Assembly: GCA_965220305.1 (NCBI GenBank)
Contig: OZ244817.1
Coordinates: 4,030,001 to 4,094,000, forward strand
DNA length: 64,000 nt
Direction of reading: 5' to 3'
Origin: G965220305 sp965220305
GTDB taxonomy: Bacteria; Chloroflexota; Dehalococcoidia; Lucifugimonadales; UBA3495
Both the position numbers and the translations under genes were made by a program. The notes under the pieces were generated by a model. That model saw only the letters and a list, made by a program, of their open reading frames with translations. It ran no database searches and was not told the origin of the DNA. Shown piece by piece: positions 1 through 7,589 of this stretch (positions are counted from its first letter, which is position 1; each line of letters begins with the position of its first letter).

Positions 1-525
1 CGCTTCGGCCCCTCCGGCCGCGAGCAGATGTCCAGCGAGGATAGGGCGGATATTATCCAAAGTCTGGCCGATATTGGAATAGAAGAAGACGCCATAGACT
101 TTGAAAGTTTGGGCCGGTACGGGTCTTCCAGCATCTCCGTGGAGGTGGCTTTGGGAGAACTGGACGCGAAAGGAGCGGGGATTGTCGAGGCGGTGGAAGA
201 AATAGTCCGTCACTCCGAGTCCCACGGCGTCCGCTTCACCCTGTCCTCCGAGAACTGCGACAGCGCTCGTGGCCTGGCCCGTCGGGAGGCCATACCCAGC
301 GCCGAGGAAGCCGCCCAAGACTTGGCTAACGCCCTGGGCCTGGAATTGGGCGTCGTCGCCGGGGCCCTGGAATATCCGTTGACCCCGTCGCCCTACGGTC
401 TATTGGGGGGCCAGCTTGACCCCTGCGGCCAGGGTGCAGATCCCTTCGCGAATTTCGCCCCCTTGGACTCCGAGCCGGAAGTCGAGGTTTCGGTGGGGCT
501 GCAGGTTACCTACGGCATTCGCTAG
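1..525 (+). CDS. SIMPL-domain (DUF541) protein, C-terminal part
   Basis: The frame is open from the first base, so the start lies outside the window; the first internal ATG is at 28. The visible 174 residues carry the typical end of a SIMPL/DUF541 domain: an 'ARREAI...A...LANALGLELG' helix followed by an alternating β-strand tail ending 'EVSVGLQVTYGIR'. SIMPL proteins are usually exported periplasmic or surface proteins of uncertain role; the signal peptide would be upstream and cannot be seen. It converges on fmt with a 26-base gap. Family assignment rests on the C-terminal pattern only. Confidence 0.7.
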   Translation, partial: RFGPSGREQMSSEDRADIIQSLADIGIEEDAIDFESLGRYGSSSISVEVALGELDAKGAGIVEAVEEIVRHSESHGVRFTLSSENCDSARGLARREAIPSAEEAAQDLANALGLELGVVAGALEYPLTPSPYGLLGGQLDPCGQGADPFANFAPLDSEPEVEVSVGLQVTYGIR

Positions 526-551
526 AGACAGCGGAAACTAGGGGACTAGTG

Positions 552-1496
552 TCAGAGCTGCGCGCCGATGAACTGGGAGTAGCCCCGCAGGAATTCGACG
601 GCTGAGACCGGTCGCCTGCCTTCCAGTTGAAGGCTGCCTAGACCCAAGATGCCTTCACCCGTAGCTACTCCGACGGGCATAGCCTCATCTTCCAGCGCCA
701 CTACCCTACCGATGCCGGCCTTCCCCGGGGCGGCGTCGGACTCCAGGGGCCGCACCTCCAGCAACTTTAGGACCCGCCCCTCCCAGTCGGTGAAGAGTCC
801 CGGCCAGGGAGTGTAGGCCCGGCAGCGCCGTGCCAGAAGCTCCGCAGCCAGTTGCCAATTGGCTCGGCCATCTTCCCTCTCCACCAGGCTGGTGACGCTG
901 GCCCCGGCGTCGTCTTGGGGCACGGCGGTCAAGCCCCCTTCGACCCAGGGGGCCAGATTTTCCATGAGAAGCCCGGCGCCCTCCAGAAAGAGTTGACCGG
1001 TGAGGGTCTCGGCGTTGGCTTCATGGGGAATGGCAAACTCCCTCTGGGCGATGATGGGGCCCGTGTCCATGCCTTCGTGCAGCAGCATCAGGGTAACGCC
1101 GGTCAGGGTCTCGCCATCCAGGATTGCCGACACGATGGGCGAAGGGCCCCGGTACCTGGGTAGCAGCGAGGGATGAAGGTTGAGGCAGCCGTGGGGCGCT
1201 GTGTTAAGCACCGGAGTAGGCAACAGCCTACCGTAGGCGGCCACCACGATTACATCCGGGCGCAGGCCCGCCAGTTCCTCCTGGACCCTCGAAGAGCGTA
1301 GCGATGCCGGCTGGTATACGGGCAATTGAAGAGCCAGGGCCTGCTCTTTGACCGGAGGCAGTTGGGGGGAGCGTCCCCGGCCCCGGGGCCGGTCTGGGGG
1401 AGTGTAAACGGCTATCGTCTCCACTCCGCGGGCCGAGACCAGCGCTTGCAGCACCGGGGAAACGTAGGCAGGGGTTCCCATGAAGACGACGCGCAT
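552..1496 (-). CDS. fmt: Methionyl-tRNA formyltransferase
   Basis: Formylates the initiator Met-tRNA using 10-formyl-tetrahydrofolate in the cytoplasm. The 314 residues match the usual length. The N-terminal formyltransferase fold carries the signature SLLPRYRGPSPI (residues 110-121) and the catalytic triad Asn106, His108 and Asp144 (in HEGMDTGPII). The C-terminal third is the tRNA-binding β-barrel ('ARRCRAYTPWPGLFTDW'). The ATG at 1496 begins exactly at the expected β-strand MRVVFMGTP, with no extension needed. def, the usual partner, is not adjacent; the gene stands alone between a SIMPL gene and a long spacer. Confidence 0.97.
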   Translation of the reverse strand: MRVVFMGTPAYVSPVLQALVSARGVETIAVYTPPDRPRGRGRSPQLPPVKEQALALQLPVYQPASLRSSRVQEELAGLRPDVIVVAAYGRLLPTPVLNTAPHGCLNLHPSLLPRYRGPSPIVSAILDGETLTGVTLMLLHEGMDTGPIIAQREFAIPHEANAETLTGQLFLEGAGLLMENLAPWVEGGLTAVPQDDAGASVTSLVEREDGRANWQLAAELLARRCRAYTPWPGLFTDWEGRVLKLLEVRPLESDAAPGKAGIGRVVALEDEAMPVGVATGEGILGLGSLQLEGRRPVSAVEFLRGYSQFIGAQL

Positions 1497-1564
1497 GTTT
1501 TCTCATCGGGGGCTGATTGGGAAGGATGATTGCTGGTCTATCTGCCACCTTGCGTTGTCCGGGG

Positions 1565-1614
1565 CATTAGACCCTTCGCTCCGCCCAAGGTGACAATCAA
1601 AAGACCCTGGGGAT
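1565..1614 (-). repeat. Interspersed intergenic repeat (CAGGGTCTTTTGATTGTC type)
   Basis: Read on the minus strand this begins CCCCAGGGTCTTTTGATTG, continues TCACC, and ends GGAGCGAAGGGTCTAATG. The same arrangement occurs at 29599 and 57762. It lies in the spacer upstream of fmt and carries no gene. Confidence 0.6.
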
Positions 1615-1627
1615 ATGCTCAAAAATC

Positions 1628-1656
1628 TTGACAGGAGTGTAAACCGTTGGTAAACT
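1628..1656 (+). promoter_or_regulatory. σ70-type promoter for a small leader ORF
   Basis: TTGACA (1628-1633), a 17-base spacer and TAAACT (1651-1656). The spacer and -10 contain a direct repeat GTAAAC...GTAAAC within an imperfect palindrome (AGGAGTgTaaAC...GTAAACTCCT), which could be an operator. It points to the small ORF at 1703 and the inverted repeat beyond it. Confidence 0.5.
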
Positions 1657-1702
1657 CCTCCTAACCGCTTGTCGGGAATTTTGAAAAAGGAGGTGATAGA
1701 GC

Positions 1703-1774
1703 ATGGAACATAGTTTAACACGCAGGGGCGATGGTAGGCATCTGTCTGGACACGACGGGGTGAATACCCGCTAG
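1703..1774 (+). CDS. Small 23-aa leader-type ORF
   Basis: A 23-codon ORF (MEHSLTRRGDG...VNTR) starts 7 bases after a perfect AAGGAGGTGAT ribosome-binding site (1686-1696), the best in the first 10 kb. It sits 47 bases downstream of a promoter-like pair. Its second half overlaps the left arm of an 18-bp inverted repeat, so translation and RNA folding would compete. No family is recognised. The RBS and promoter argue for real translation; a leader peptide or attenuator is an inference. Confidence 0.4.
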   Translation: MEHSLTRRGDGRHLSGHDGVNTR

Positions 1775-1838
1775 CTGGACCACTGTTACATACAAATACC
1801 CGTCAGTCGGGCCCAGGCCAATGTCTACCATCGCCCCT
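1724..1838 (+). ncRNA. Structured RNA candidate closed by an 18-bp inverted repeat
   Basis: AGGGGCGATGGTAGGCAT (1724-1741) pairs with 1821-1838 with one mismatch, enclosing about 79 bases. Inside are two further short hairpins: CGGG-N-CCCG around 1756-1771 and CCCG-TCAGT-CGGG around 1799-1811. A three-way folded RNA is likely. It matches no riboswitch or 6S, tmRNA or SRP consensus I know. It lies between a leader-like ORF and the rpsP operon. Confidence 0.35.
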
Positions 1839-2256
1839 GAGATTTCGAGGAATCACTGGGCGGTGCCCCAAAGAAAACAGTTTGGCTGGGCCCGATCCCT
1901 TTTTTGGCTAACTGCGTTCTCGTTAGTATCTTTCCAATCCCGAACAGCTAAACTTGGAATCAAACTGGCCTCAGTGCTACGGCGCATTGCGCCCAATAGC
2001 GGCTGAGGTTTAATTTTTGCTCGGAGAGCCCGGTTGCACCCGCCGCCAGCGATTGGCATTGTGAAGCTCGTGCTACAATCGAGTGTAGGTCACAAGTGTG
2101 GCTCGCCAAATGTCCTTCAGGGCAGGTAGCCTTGGGAGTGCCCCGCAACGCTAAGGCGGCTGGCAGCGTGAGATGTCGGCGCTGGGAGCGGGGGACCCGG
2201 TGTTCAGTCCTGCCGCCGGGGATAATTTATGTGCTAATAAGCGGGGATACCGGCAA
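1839..2256. other. Non-coding spacer upstream of rpsP, partly structured
   Basis: No convincing gene. From about 2085 to 2235 the sequence is rich in pairing segments: GCCTT...AAGGC, GGCGGC...GCCGCC and CAGCG...CGCTG. This suggests a folded leader or small RNA just upstream of the rpsP promoter. The 13-base string GAGCGGGGGACCC resembles one segment of the ydaO (c-di-AMP) riboswitch, but the other conserved segments are not found. Confidence 0.35.
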
Positions 2257-2285
2257 TTGACATCGGGCTGGCTTCAACTTAGAAT
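2257..2285 (+). promoter_or_regulatory. Promoter of the rpsP operon
   Basis: TTGACA (2257-2262), exactly 17 bases, TAGAAT (2280-2285). It lies 42 bases before the rpsP ATG and is the strongest σ70-like promoter in the region. Confidence 0.7.
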
Positions 2286-2327
2286 CCCTGTAATTGGGTA
2301 AAAACCTATAAACGTACCGGAGAATAT

Positions 2328-2585
2328 ATGCTAAGAATTCGCCTAAGAAGGGTGGGGAAGAAAGGGAATCCGTCGTACCGTATCGTTGTAGCCGAGTCCA
2401 CCTCGCCCAGGGACGGAGCCTATGTAGAGTGGATTGGACACTACGATCCGATGACCGATCCCCCCTCGGTTACCCTCAAGGAAGACCGGGCGATTGCCTG
2501 GCTGAAAGAGGGCGCCCAACCATCCGACGCAGTGCGACGCATTTTCGACCGTGACGGAATCTACGATAAGGTCAACTCCGAATGA
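2328..2585 (+). CDS. rpsP: 30S ribosomal protein S16
   Basis: Small-subunit assembly protein of 85 residues, the usual bacterial length. The N-terminus MLRIRLRRVGKKGNPSYRIVVAES and the 'IGHYDPMTDPPSVTLKEDRAIAWLKEGAQPSDAVRRIF' block are diagnostic. First gene of rpsP-khpA-rimM, behind a strong promoter. Its stop overlaps the next start (ATGA), implying translational coupling. trmD and rplS, which often complete this operon, are absent. Confidence 0.98.
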   Translation: MLRIRLRRVGKKGNPSYRIVVAESTSPRDGAYVEWIGHYDPMTDPPSVTLKEDRAIAWLKEGAQPSDAVRRIFDRDGIYDKVNSE

Positions 2586-2809
2586 AAGAGTTGATAGAGT
2601 ACATCGCCCGCTCTCTCGCCAGCAACCCGGATGCGGTGGTCGTAACCGAAACTGTCGAGGAAGGGCAGGTAGTTCTCCGGCTGGAAGTGGCCCCAGAGGA
2701 CAAAGGAAAAGTAATTGGCCGGCAGGGCCGGGTGGCCCAGGCCATGCGTGTGTTGCTGCGGGTGGCGGCGGTGAAAGACGGCACCCGAGCGATGTTGGAG
2801 ATAGTCTAA
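2582..2809 (+). CDS. khpA: KH-domain RNA-binding protein
   Basis: A 75-residue single KH domain with the GxxG loop in 'VIGRQGRVAQAMRVLLR'. KhpA proteins bind RNA, often with KhpB/Jag, and affect cell elongation and RNA turnover. The position between rpsP and rimM is the classic context. The ATG overlaps the rpsP stop by four bases. Confidence 0.92.
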   Translation: MKELIEYIARSLASNPDAVVVTETVEEGQVVLRLEVAPEDKGKVIGRQGRVAQAMRVLLRVAAVKDGTRAMLEIV

Positions 2810-2861
2810 TCCTCCGCTTCGATTCTTACCTCCTTCTTCCCATCTTCGGGGAGCGCTGAAA

Positions 2862-3377
2862 ATGACAGGAGTAGGGGAAAACCCCTCCCAGGCGGTAACT
2901 GTCGGCCAGGTGCTCGGACCCCGAGGCTCCTTAGGGGCAGTCCGCGTGAAGACCCTTAGCGATGTGCCCCACCGCTTTAACGTCGGACAAGTAGTCCAAA
3001 TCAAGGCCCAGCCGTACCGCATAACTGACTCGACTCCCCTTCGCACCGAGCAGGTCGTCCTGCAACTACAGGGCGTTGACACGCCCCACGCCGCGCGGCA
3101 GTTGGTTGGAGAGTGGGTCACCGTTTCCGAAGACTTCGCTCCCCTCCTTCCCGAGGGGGAATTCTTTCACTTCCAACTCCTGGGACTACGGGTAATCTCG
3201 CAACTGGGTGAGGAACTGGGACACCTAACCGAGATTATTCAGACCGGCAGTAACGATGTTTACCTGGTCTCCGGCGGAAAGGGGGAGGTCCTCGTCCCCG
3301 CCGTCTCCCAGGTAGTCCAGCAGATAGACTTGGACGCGGGGGTTATGGTGGTGGAACTGATTGAAGGCCTACGTTGA
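2862..3377 (+). CDS. rimM: Ribosome maturation factor RimM
   Basis: Assists late 30S assembly around S19 and the 16S head. The 171 residues fit. The N-terminal β-barrel ('VGQVLGPRGSLGAVRVKTLSDVPHRF') is followed by a PRC-barrel domain ('EFFHFQLLGLRVISQLGEELGHLTEIIQTGSNDVYLV...EVLVPAV'). Third gene of the rpsP operon, 52 bases after khpA. Confidence 0.95.
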   Translation: MTGVGENPSQAVTVGQVLGPRGSLGAVRVKTLSDVPHRFNVGQVVQIKAQPYRITDSTPLRTEQVVLQLQGVDTPHAARQLVGEWVTVSEDFAPLLPEGEFFHFQLLGLRVISQLGEELGHLTEIIQTGSNDVYLVSGGKGEVLVPAVSQVVQQIDLDAGVMVVELIEGLR

Positions 3378-3381
3378 AGTT

Positions 3382-3411
3382 TTGACCGTCCAACCCGGCC
3401 AGTGCTAAAAT
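3382..3411 (+). promoter_or_regulatory. Promoter with a long leader to yebC
   Basis: TTGACC (3382-3387), 18 bases, TAAAAT (3406-3411), beginning just after the rimM stop. It implies a leader of about 295 bases (3419-3713) before yebC, containing GC-rich pairing stretches but no recognised gene or riboswitch. Confidence 0.5.
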
Positions 3412-3713
3412 CGAATTTATCCAAATTAACTTCCCGCGTTTGGAGTTTCCCGGTACGGGTAATTTCGTAGCGCGGGCCCTCACCGGGCCGGTGTGGGTAC
3501 TGGGCTAGCCGAAATGAAGCGGGTTTTCCTTCCCGCGTGGTTGGGAATTCAGCCGTGCGCCGGGGTTGAGGACGGTCCAAGGCTAGTCCCGCCCGCTGGT
3601 AACGAGGATGCGTTGCTGGTGGGGATTCGGCCACAGGGGATGTTGGTTTGGGTCGCGGTTTCCGCAGTCGGTTGAATCCTGTACCGCGATCATAGCGGAA
3701 AAGGAGGTATCAC

Positions 3714-4481
3714 ATGTCTGGTCACTCCAAATGGTCAACCATCAAGAGGCAGAAGGGGGCCACCGACGCCAAACGTGGCGCGCTGTTCACCAAACTTGCC
3801 CGGGACATCACTTTGGCGGTCCAACAGGGCGGGGGCGGAGACCCGGACATGAACTTCCGCCTACGCCTGGCAATTGACAAAGCCAAGTCCAGTAACATGC
3901 CGCTGGACAACATCAACCGGGCAGTACGACGGGGGTCCGGTGAGGGCGCCGACGGGCGGGAGAACTTCGACGAAGTCACCTACGAAGGTTATGGGCCCGG
4001 GGGCGGCGCCATTTTACTCCAAGCTGTGACCACCAACCGCAACCGTACCGCCTCGGATGTGCGTTCCACCTTCAGCCGGTGTGGAGGGAACTTGGGGGAG
4101 AGCGGCTGCGTCTCCTGGAACTTCGAGATCAAGGGCATAATCACCATTGAGATTGACGATGAGGAAAAGGCCGAAGAGTTGGGCCTCATTGCCATCGACG
4201 CCGAAGCCGACGACGTGAAAATTGAGGATGGCGTCCTGGAGGTTTACACTGCCCCCGAGGTCCTCCAGGGGGTGCAGCAGGCCTTGGAAGCGGCGGGTAT
4301 GACCCTGGCGTCTTCCGACATCTCCCTGGTGCCCAAGACCACCATCGCCCTGGACGACAAGGCGTCCGAACAAACTCTCCGGTTGCTGGACAACTTGGAA
4401 GACCTCCCCGACGTGCAGAAGGCGTATACCAACGCCGACTTCCCGCCGGAGGTATTGGAGCAGTACCAGGCCAACTCTTAA
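3714..4481 (+). CDS. yebC: YebC/PmpR family translation/transcription regulator
   Basis: 255 residues (family about 240-250). The signature start MSGHSKWSTIKRQKGATDAKRGALFTKLARDI is complete, and 'RAVRRGSGEGADGRENFDEVTYEGYGPGGGAILLQAVTTNRNRT' marks the central domain. Members are reported as DNA-binding regulators and, more recently, as factors that relieve ribosome stalling. A strong RBS (AAGGAGG, 6 bases before ATG) fixes the start. ruvC and ruvA follow on the same strand, a common arrangement. Confidence 0.96.
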   Translation: MSGHSKWSTIKRQKGATDAKRGALFTKLARDITLAVQQGGGGDPDMNFRLRLAIDKAKSSNMPLDNINRAVRRGSGEGADGRENFDEVTYEGYGPGGGAILLQAVTTNRNRTASDVRSTFSRCGGNLGESGCVSWNFEIKGIITIEIDDEEKAEELGLIAIDAEADDVKIEDGVLEVYTAPEVLQGVQQALEAAGMTLASSDISLVPKTTIALDDKASEQTLRLLDNLEDLPDVQKAYTNADFPPEVLEQYQANS

Positions 4482-4505
4482 TAATTCCTGCTAGGACTGA
4501 CGGTA

Positions 4506-5027
4506 ATGCGTGTACTGGGAATAGACCCGGGAACGGTAAAGATGGGATATGGGGTTGTGGACTCGGAACCCGAACCCAGGGCCGACGATTGCGGCGTCAT
4601 TGCTCTGTCCAGCGGCACACCCCTGGAATTTCGGCTCTACCAGCTTTACACCCACATCTTGAACCTCATCCACGTCTTCAATCCTGACGCCATCGCCGTC
4701 GAGGAACCTTTTGTGGGCAAGGGGGAGCGGCGATTTATCGGCCCCGCCATTGCCGTGGGACAGGCCCAGGCCCTGGTGCTAATTGGCGCGGCCAGCCAGG
4801 CGGTGCCCATCTTTCGTTACACTCCGGCCCAGGTAAAGCGGGCGGTGGCCGACTACGGGGCCGCCAGCAAAGAACAGATGCAGCGCACCGTGGCCGCCAC
4901 CCTGGGCCTTGAGCAAGTCCCCGAGTCCGATGCCGCCGATGCCCTGGGGGTTGGGCTGTGCCACCTCATTCAGAACCAGGCCAATCTGGCCCTGGGTAGG
5001 GAAATACCGCCGGGCCAAGAGAGATAA
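4506..5027 (+). CDS. ruvC: Holliday junction resolvase RuvC
   Basis: Symmetric endonuclease that resolves Holliday junctions. The RNase H-like acidic residues are present: Asp7 in 'VLGIDPGT', Glu in 'AVEEPFVG' and the C-terminal Asp pair in 'SDAADALGVGLCH'. At 173 residues the length is normal. ruvA starts three bases after its stop; no ruvB is found in the window. Confidence 0.96.
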   Translation: MRVLGIDPGTVKMGYGVVDSEPEPRADDCGVIALSSGTPLEFRLYQLYTHILNLIHVFNPDAIAVEEPFVGKGERRFIGPAIAVGQAQALVLIGAASQAVPIFRYTPAQVKRAVADYGAASKEQMQRTVAATLGLEQVPESDAADALGVGLCHLIQNQANLALGREIPPGQER

Positions 5028-5030
5028 ACG

Positions 5031-5615
5031 TTGATCGTAGGTGTTCGGGGGACCCTTGAAACCGCCGGACCCGACTGGGTACACCTTCAGGTTGGCGGCG
5101 TTACACTTCAGGTATTCGTCCCTTCGGCGGTCATCGGCCAGTTGGGGGAAGTGGGTGCTCCGGTGAGCCTTTTCACCCAGCTACGGGTGCGGGACGACCA
5201 ACCAGTCCTCTACGGCTTCTCCACCGCCAGTGCCCTGGGCCTATTCTCCCTGCTTATGGGGGTTTCGGGCGTGGGGCCTAGACTCTCCTTGGCCATTCTG
5301 TCCAACCTGGGCGAGGGGGGTCTGCATCGGGCTATCGAGGAAGGAGACGTGGGGGCCCTCAGCGGGGTCAGCGGTGTGGGCCGGCGCATCGCCAGCCGGA
5401 TTATTCTGGAACTGAAGGGAAAGCTGGAACTGGAGTCCGATTTGGCGACGGCGCAGGCAACCAACGACGATGTTGAAGTAATCGCCGCCCTCTCCGCCCT
5501 GGGGTATTCCACCACCGAGGCCCGGCGAGCCTTGAACGGCCTGGACAAGTCCGTCGAACTGACTTTAGAGGACAAGCTACGCCAGGTGTTGCAGCAGTTT
5601 GCCGGCGGGGGGTAA
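5031..5615 (+). CDS. ruvA: Holliday junction branch migration protein RuvA
   Basis: DNA-binding subunit of the RuvAB branch-migration motor; 194 residues. Domain I (OB fold) covers about 1-65. Domain II has paired helix-hairpin-helix motifs ('LMGVSGVGPRLSLAIL', 'LSGVSGVGRRIASRIILELK'). Domain III, about 145-194, contacts RuvB. The start is TTG at 5031, immediately after ruvC. Domain III is repeated 2.2 kb downstream (7663-7831), on the far side of a small accessory island. ruvB is not adjacent. Confidence 0.95.
   Translation: MIVGVRGTLETAGPDWVHLQVGGVTLQVFVPSAVIGQLGEVGAPVSLFTQLRVRDDQPVLYGFSTASALGLFSLLMGVSGVGPRLSLAILSNLGEGGLHRAIEEGDVGALSGVSGVGRRIASRIILELKGKLELESDLATAQATNDDVEVIAALSALGYSTTEARRALNGLDKSVELTLEDKLRQVLQQFAGGG
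5449..5615 (+). repeat. Direct repeat, copy 1: ruvA 3' end
   Basis: The last ~167 bases of ruvA (domain III) match 7663-7831 in the same orientation at roughly 70-75% by eye. Protein blocks correspond: 'EVIAALSALGYSTTEARRALNGLDKS' here and 'EVIAALTALGYSTAEARRAVNALDKS' there. Together they bracket the 5.6-7.6 kb island. Confidence 0.85.
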
Positions 5616-5665
5616 TTCTGGCCCTTATATTTTGCCTCTTGTGAAGATGCGGCTGGCCCCATAAA

Positions 5666-6112
5666 GTGAGAATATACTTTGACAATTGCAGTTTGCAGCG
5701 GCCCCTGGATAATAAGATTCAGATTCGCATTGCTGTTGAAGCTGAAGCGATTGTTGGGCTGTTGGCTCTTTGTGAGCTGGGACGGGTTGAGTTAATATCT
5801 TCGGAAGCACTGGTTTTCGAAGTGCGACAAAACCCGAATCATCTTCGGCAAAGATATGCTTTGAGAGTTCTGTCAAAGGCTGGCGTATATACTCAGATAA
5901 ACGACCGGGTTGAAAACCGAGCGAAAGCTTTGGTGGAAAGAGGGCTCAGCCCACTGGACGCTTTACATTTGGCCTCAGCGGAGGAGGCGGATGCAGATTA
6001 CTTGTGCACTTGTGATGACGGATTTTTGAGAAGGGCGAAATCCATGTCCGACCTCAGAACCAGAATGGTTTCTCCCCTCGAGTTAATAGAGGAGATTGAA
6101 CAGCGATGTTGA
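5666..6112 (+). CDS. PIN-domain toxin / ribonuclease
   Basis: 148 residues with PIN acidic residues: Asp6 in 'MRIYFDNCSLQRP', 'SPLDALHLASAEEADADYL' and 'TCDDGFLRRA'. PIN toxins are metal-dependent RNases. The start is GTG at 5666, 50 bases after ruvA. The next ORF overlaps its end by seven bases and is a likely antitoxin. Lower GC than the ruv genes suggests acquisition. Which RNA it cuts cannot be told. Confidence 0.8.
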   Translation: MRIYFDNCSLQRPLDNKIQIRIAVEAEAIVGLLALCELGRVELISSEALVFEVRQNPNHLRQRYALRVLSKAGVYTQINDRVENRAKALVERGLSPLDALHLASAEEADADYLCTCDDGFLRRAKSMSDLRTRMVSPLELIEEIEQRC

Positions 6113-6303
6113 AAGCGAGGCCATTGAGCGAGGTTACACAGACCGCAATATATATTTTGATCAAAGAAATGGGGATTGTGGACACCATACGTTTCATCAA
6201 CCAGTTCACCGTCGGCTACGGAAACTACACTGAAGAGCGGGAGCAATTGTTTGCAGATATGACGTTGGACGATATTGTGGCTGAGATTGAACAACGCAGG
6301 TAG
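6106..6303 (+). CDS. Putative antitoxin partner of the PIN protein
   Basis: 65 residues overlapping the PIN gene (ATG at 6106), so translation is probably coupled. The sequence is mainly helical and acidic at the C-terminus ('EREQLFADMTLDDIVAEIEQRR'), as in antitoxins that wrap a toxin. No named DNA-binding fold is recognised. The role is inferred from size, overlap and position. Confidence 0.5.
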   Translation: MLKARPLSEVTQTAIYILIKEMGIVDTIRFINQFTVGYGNYTEEREQLFADMTLDDIVAEIEQRR

Positions 6304-6348
6304 GTTGGAGAGTGTGTCTATAGATGGACAGCCATCTGACCCGGGAAC

Positions 6349-7357
6349 GTGGTAACTAGAGCCATGAAGAAGCCAGAACTTCAAGATTTCGGAGTAGCTT
6401 CTGAAGAATATACACTCTATAAAACGGGCGCCCTCACCAAACTAGCCGATGAACGTCTTGGAAGAATTGGTTGCCTCTTCTCGTTAGTAGCTGTACCGGT
6501 CGGCGGAACGGGTATGTGGTTCCTGACCCAAAACGGGGGTATCGCATTTTGGGTGGGTCTATCAATTGGTCTCATCGTGTGGATTTTCTCCGTCCCAATT
6601 GCGTGTTCTGTCATTGCACGATTCAAGATATCCCGCATGATGAAAGGCCCTTTCGCCCCTAGGGTCAAGGAATATGAAGAGGCTGAGGCAGCTTACCGAA
6701 ATGCCCAATGGGAGGCTGGCAAAGAGCGTCGAGAAGCCGAACGGGCTCGCCGACAAGCCGAGAGGGCCTGGCAAGCAGCCGAGAGAGTTAGGCTCAGGAA
6801 ATTGAGCGAACACTGGATGTCATTGAGTGGGATCCAATTTGAGCGAGAGCTGGGGACCTTGTACCGAAATTTGGGTTACCGCGTTCAATCCACTCCCACG
6901 TCGGGGGACCAAGGAATCGATCTCATTCTCAGAAAGGGTGGTAAAACTACCGTTGTCCAGTGCAAAAGCCACAAGCAACCTGTTGGGCCAGCAGTTGCCC
7001 GAGAACTTTACGGGGCATTGGTCGCTTCCGGCGCGAATGACGCAATCCTGGCTTCCACCGGAGGATTCACGCGCGGCGTGCGGGATTTCTTCGTGCGGGA
7101 CAAACTGATAGCCCTTATCTTAGCTTCGGAACTGACTGCGTTGGGTGAGACTGTGGGGGACAGGCAACCAGAGCAACTAATGCTCGATGAATCAACCCAT
7201 GAGGCGCCAATCTGCCCGGTGCGTGGGTGTGGGAGTCAAATGGCCCTCCGGAAGGGGCAAGTATGGTAGATTCTGGGGGTGTCGCGAATACCCGAGATGT
7301 AGAGGTACAAGGCAAATAATCAAGAAGGGTTCGTGTAAAGTTAATTCTCGAAAGTAG
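6349..7357 (+). CDS. Membrane-anchored Mrr-like restriction endonuclease, frameshifted in the zinc ribbon
   Basis: Two membrane helices (about 44-65 and 70-92) and a charged coiled coil (about 105-155, repeated 'ERREAERARRQAERAW') precede a PD-(D/E)XK Mrr-type nuclease: 'FERELGTLYRNLGYRVQSTPTSGDQGIDLILRKGGKTTVVQCKSH', catalytic D-x-QCK. A C-terminal topoisomerase-type zinc ribbon begins 'CPVRGCGSQMALRKG'. The frame ends at 7269, but one base fewer in the GGGG run near 7255 continues 'KYGRFWGCREYPRCRGT' to a stop at 7355-7357. So the second Cys pair is lost by a +1 frameshift or a sequencing error. Start GTG 6349 or ATG 6364. Likely restricts or senses foreign DNA at the membrane. Confidence 0.75.
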
Positions 7358-7400
7358 ATAGAGGGCAAGGCCATGGCGGAGTTTGAGTCTGAGGTATGGA

Positions 7401-7589
7401 ATGGCAAAACTTAGTATCAAAGAAGAAGCTCATCGCTTGATAGAAGCCCTGCCGGAGGATGCTACTTGGGAAGACCTAATGTACCAAGTATATGTTCGGA
7501 ATGCTATCGAATCCGGTCTTGAAGACAGCGAAGCCGGTCGGACGGTTGATGTTAAGCAGGTTCGTGCTAAGTTCGGGTTGCCTGAGTGA
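7401..7589 (+). CDS. Antitoxin of a ParE/RelE-type pair
   Basis: 62 residues from the ATG at 7401 ('MAKLSIKEEAHRLIEALPEDATWEDLMYQVYVRNAIESGLEDSEAGRTVDVKQVRAKFGL'). This is the layout of short antitoxins preceding ParE/RelE toxins: helical N-terminus and C-terminal segment with a conserved 'GR...V...RxKFGLPE'. Its stop overlaps the GTG of the next ORF, which starts as a ParE/RelE toxin and breaks off. Confidence 0.7.
   Translation: MAKLSIKEEAHRLIEALPEDATWEDLMYQVYVRNAIESGLEDSEAGRTVDVKQVRAKFGLPE

Noticed and set aside
2150..2240. Possible ydaO (c-di-AMP) riboswitch, based on GAGCGGGGGACCC
   Set aside because: Only one conserved segment matches; the GGGGTGAATC and AGCTAACCTCG-type segments are missing, and it precedes the rpsP promoter instead of lying in its leader.
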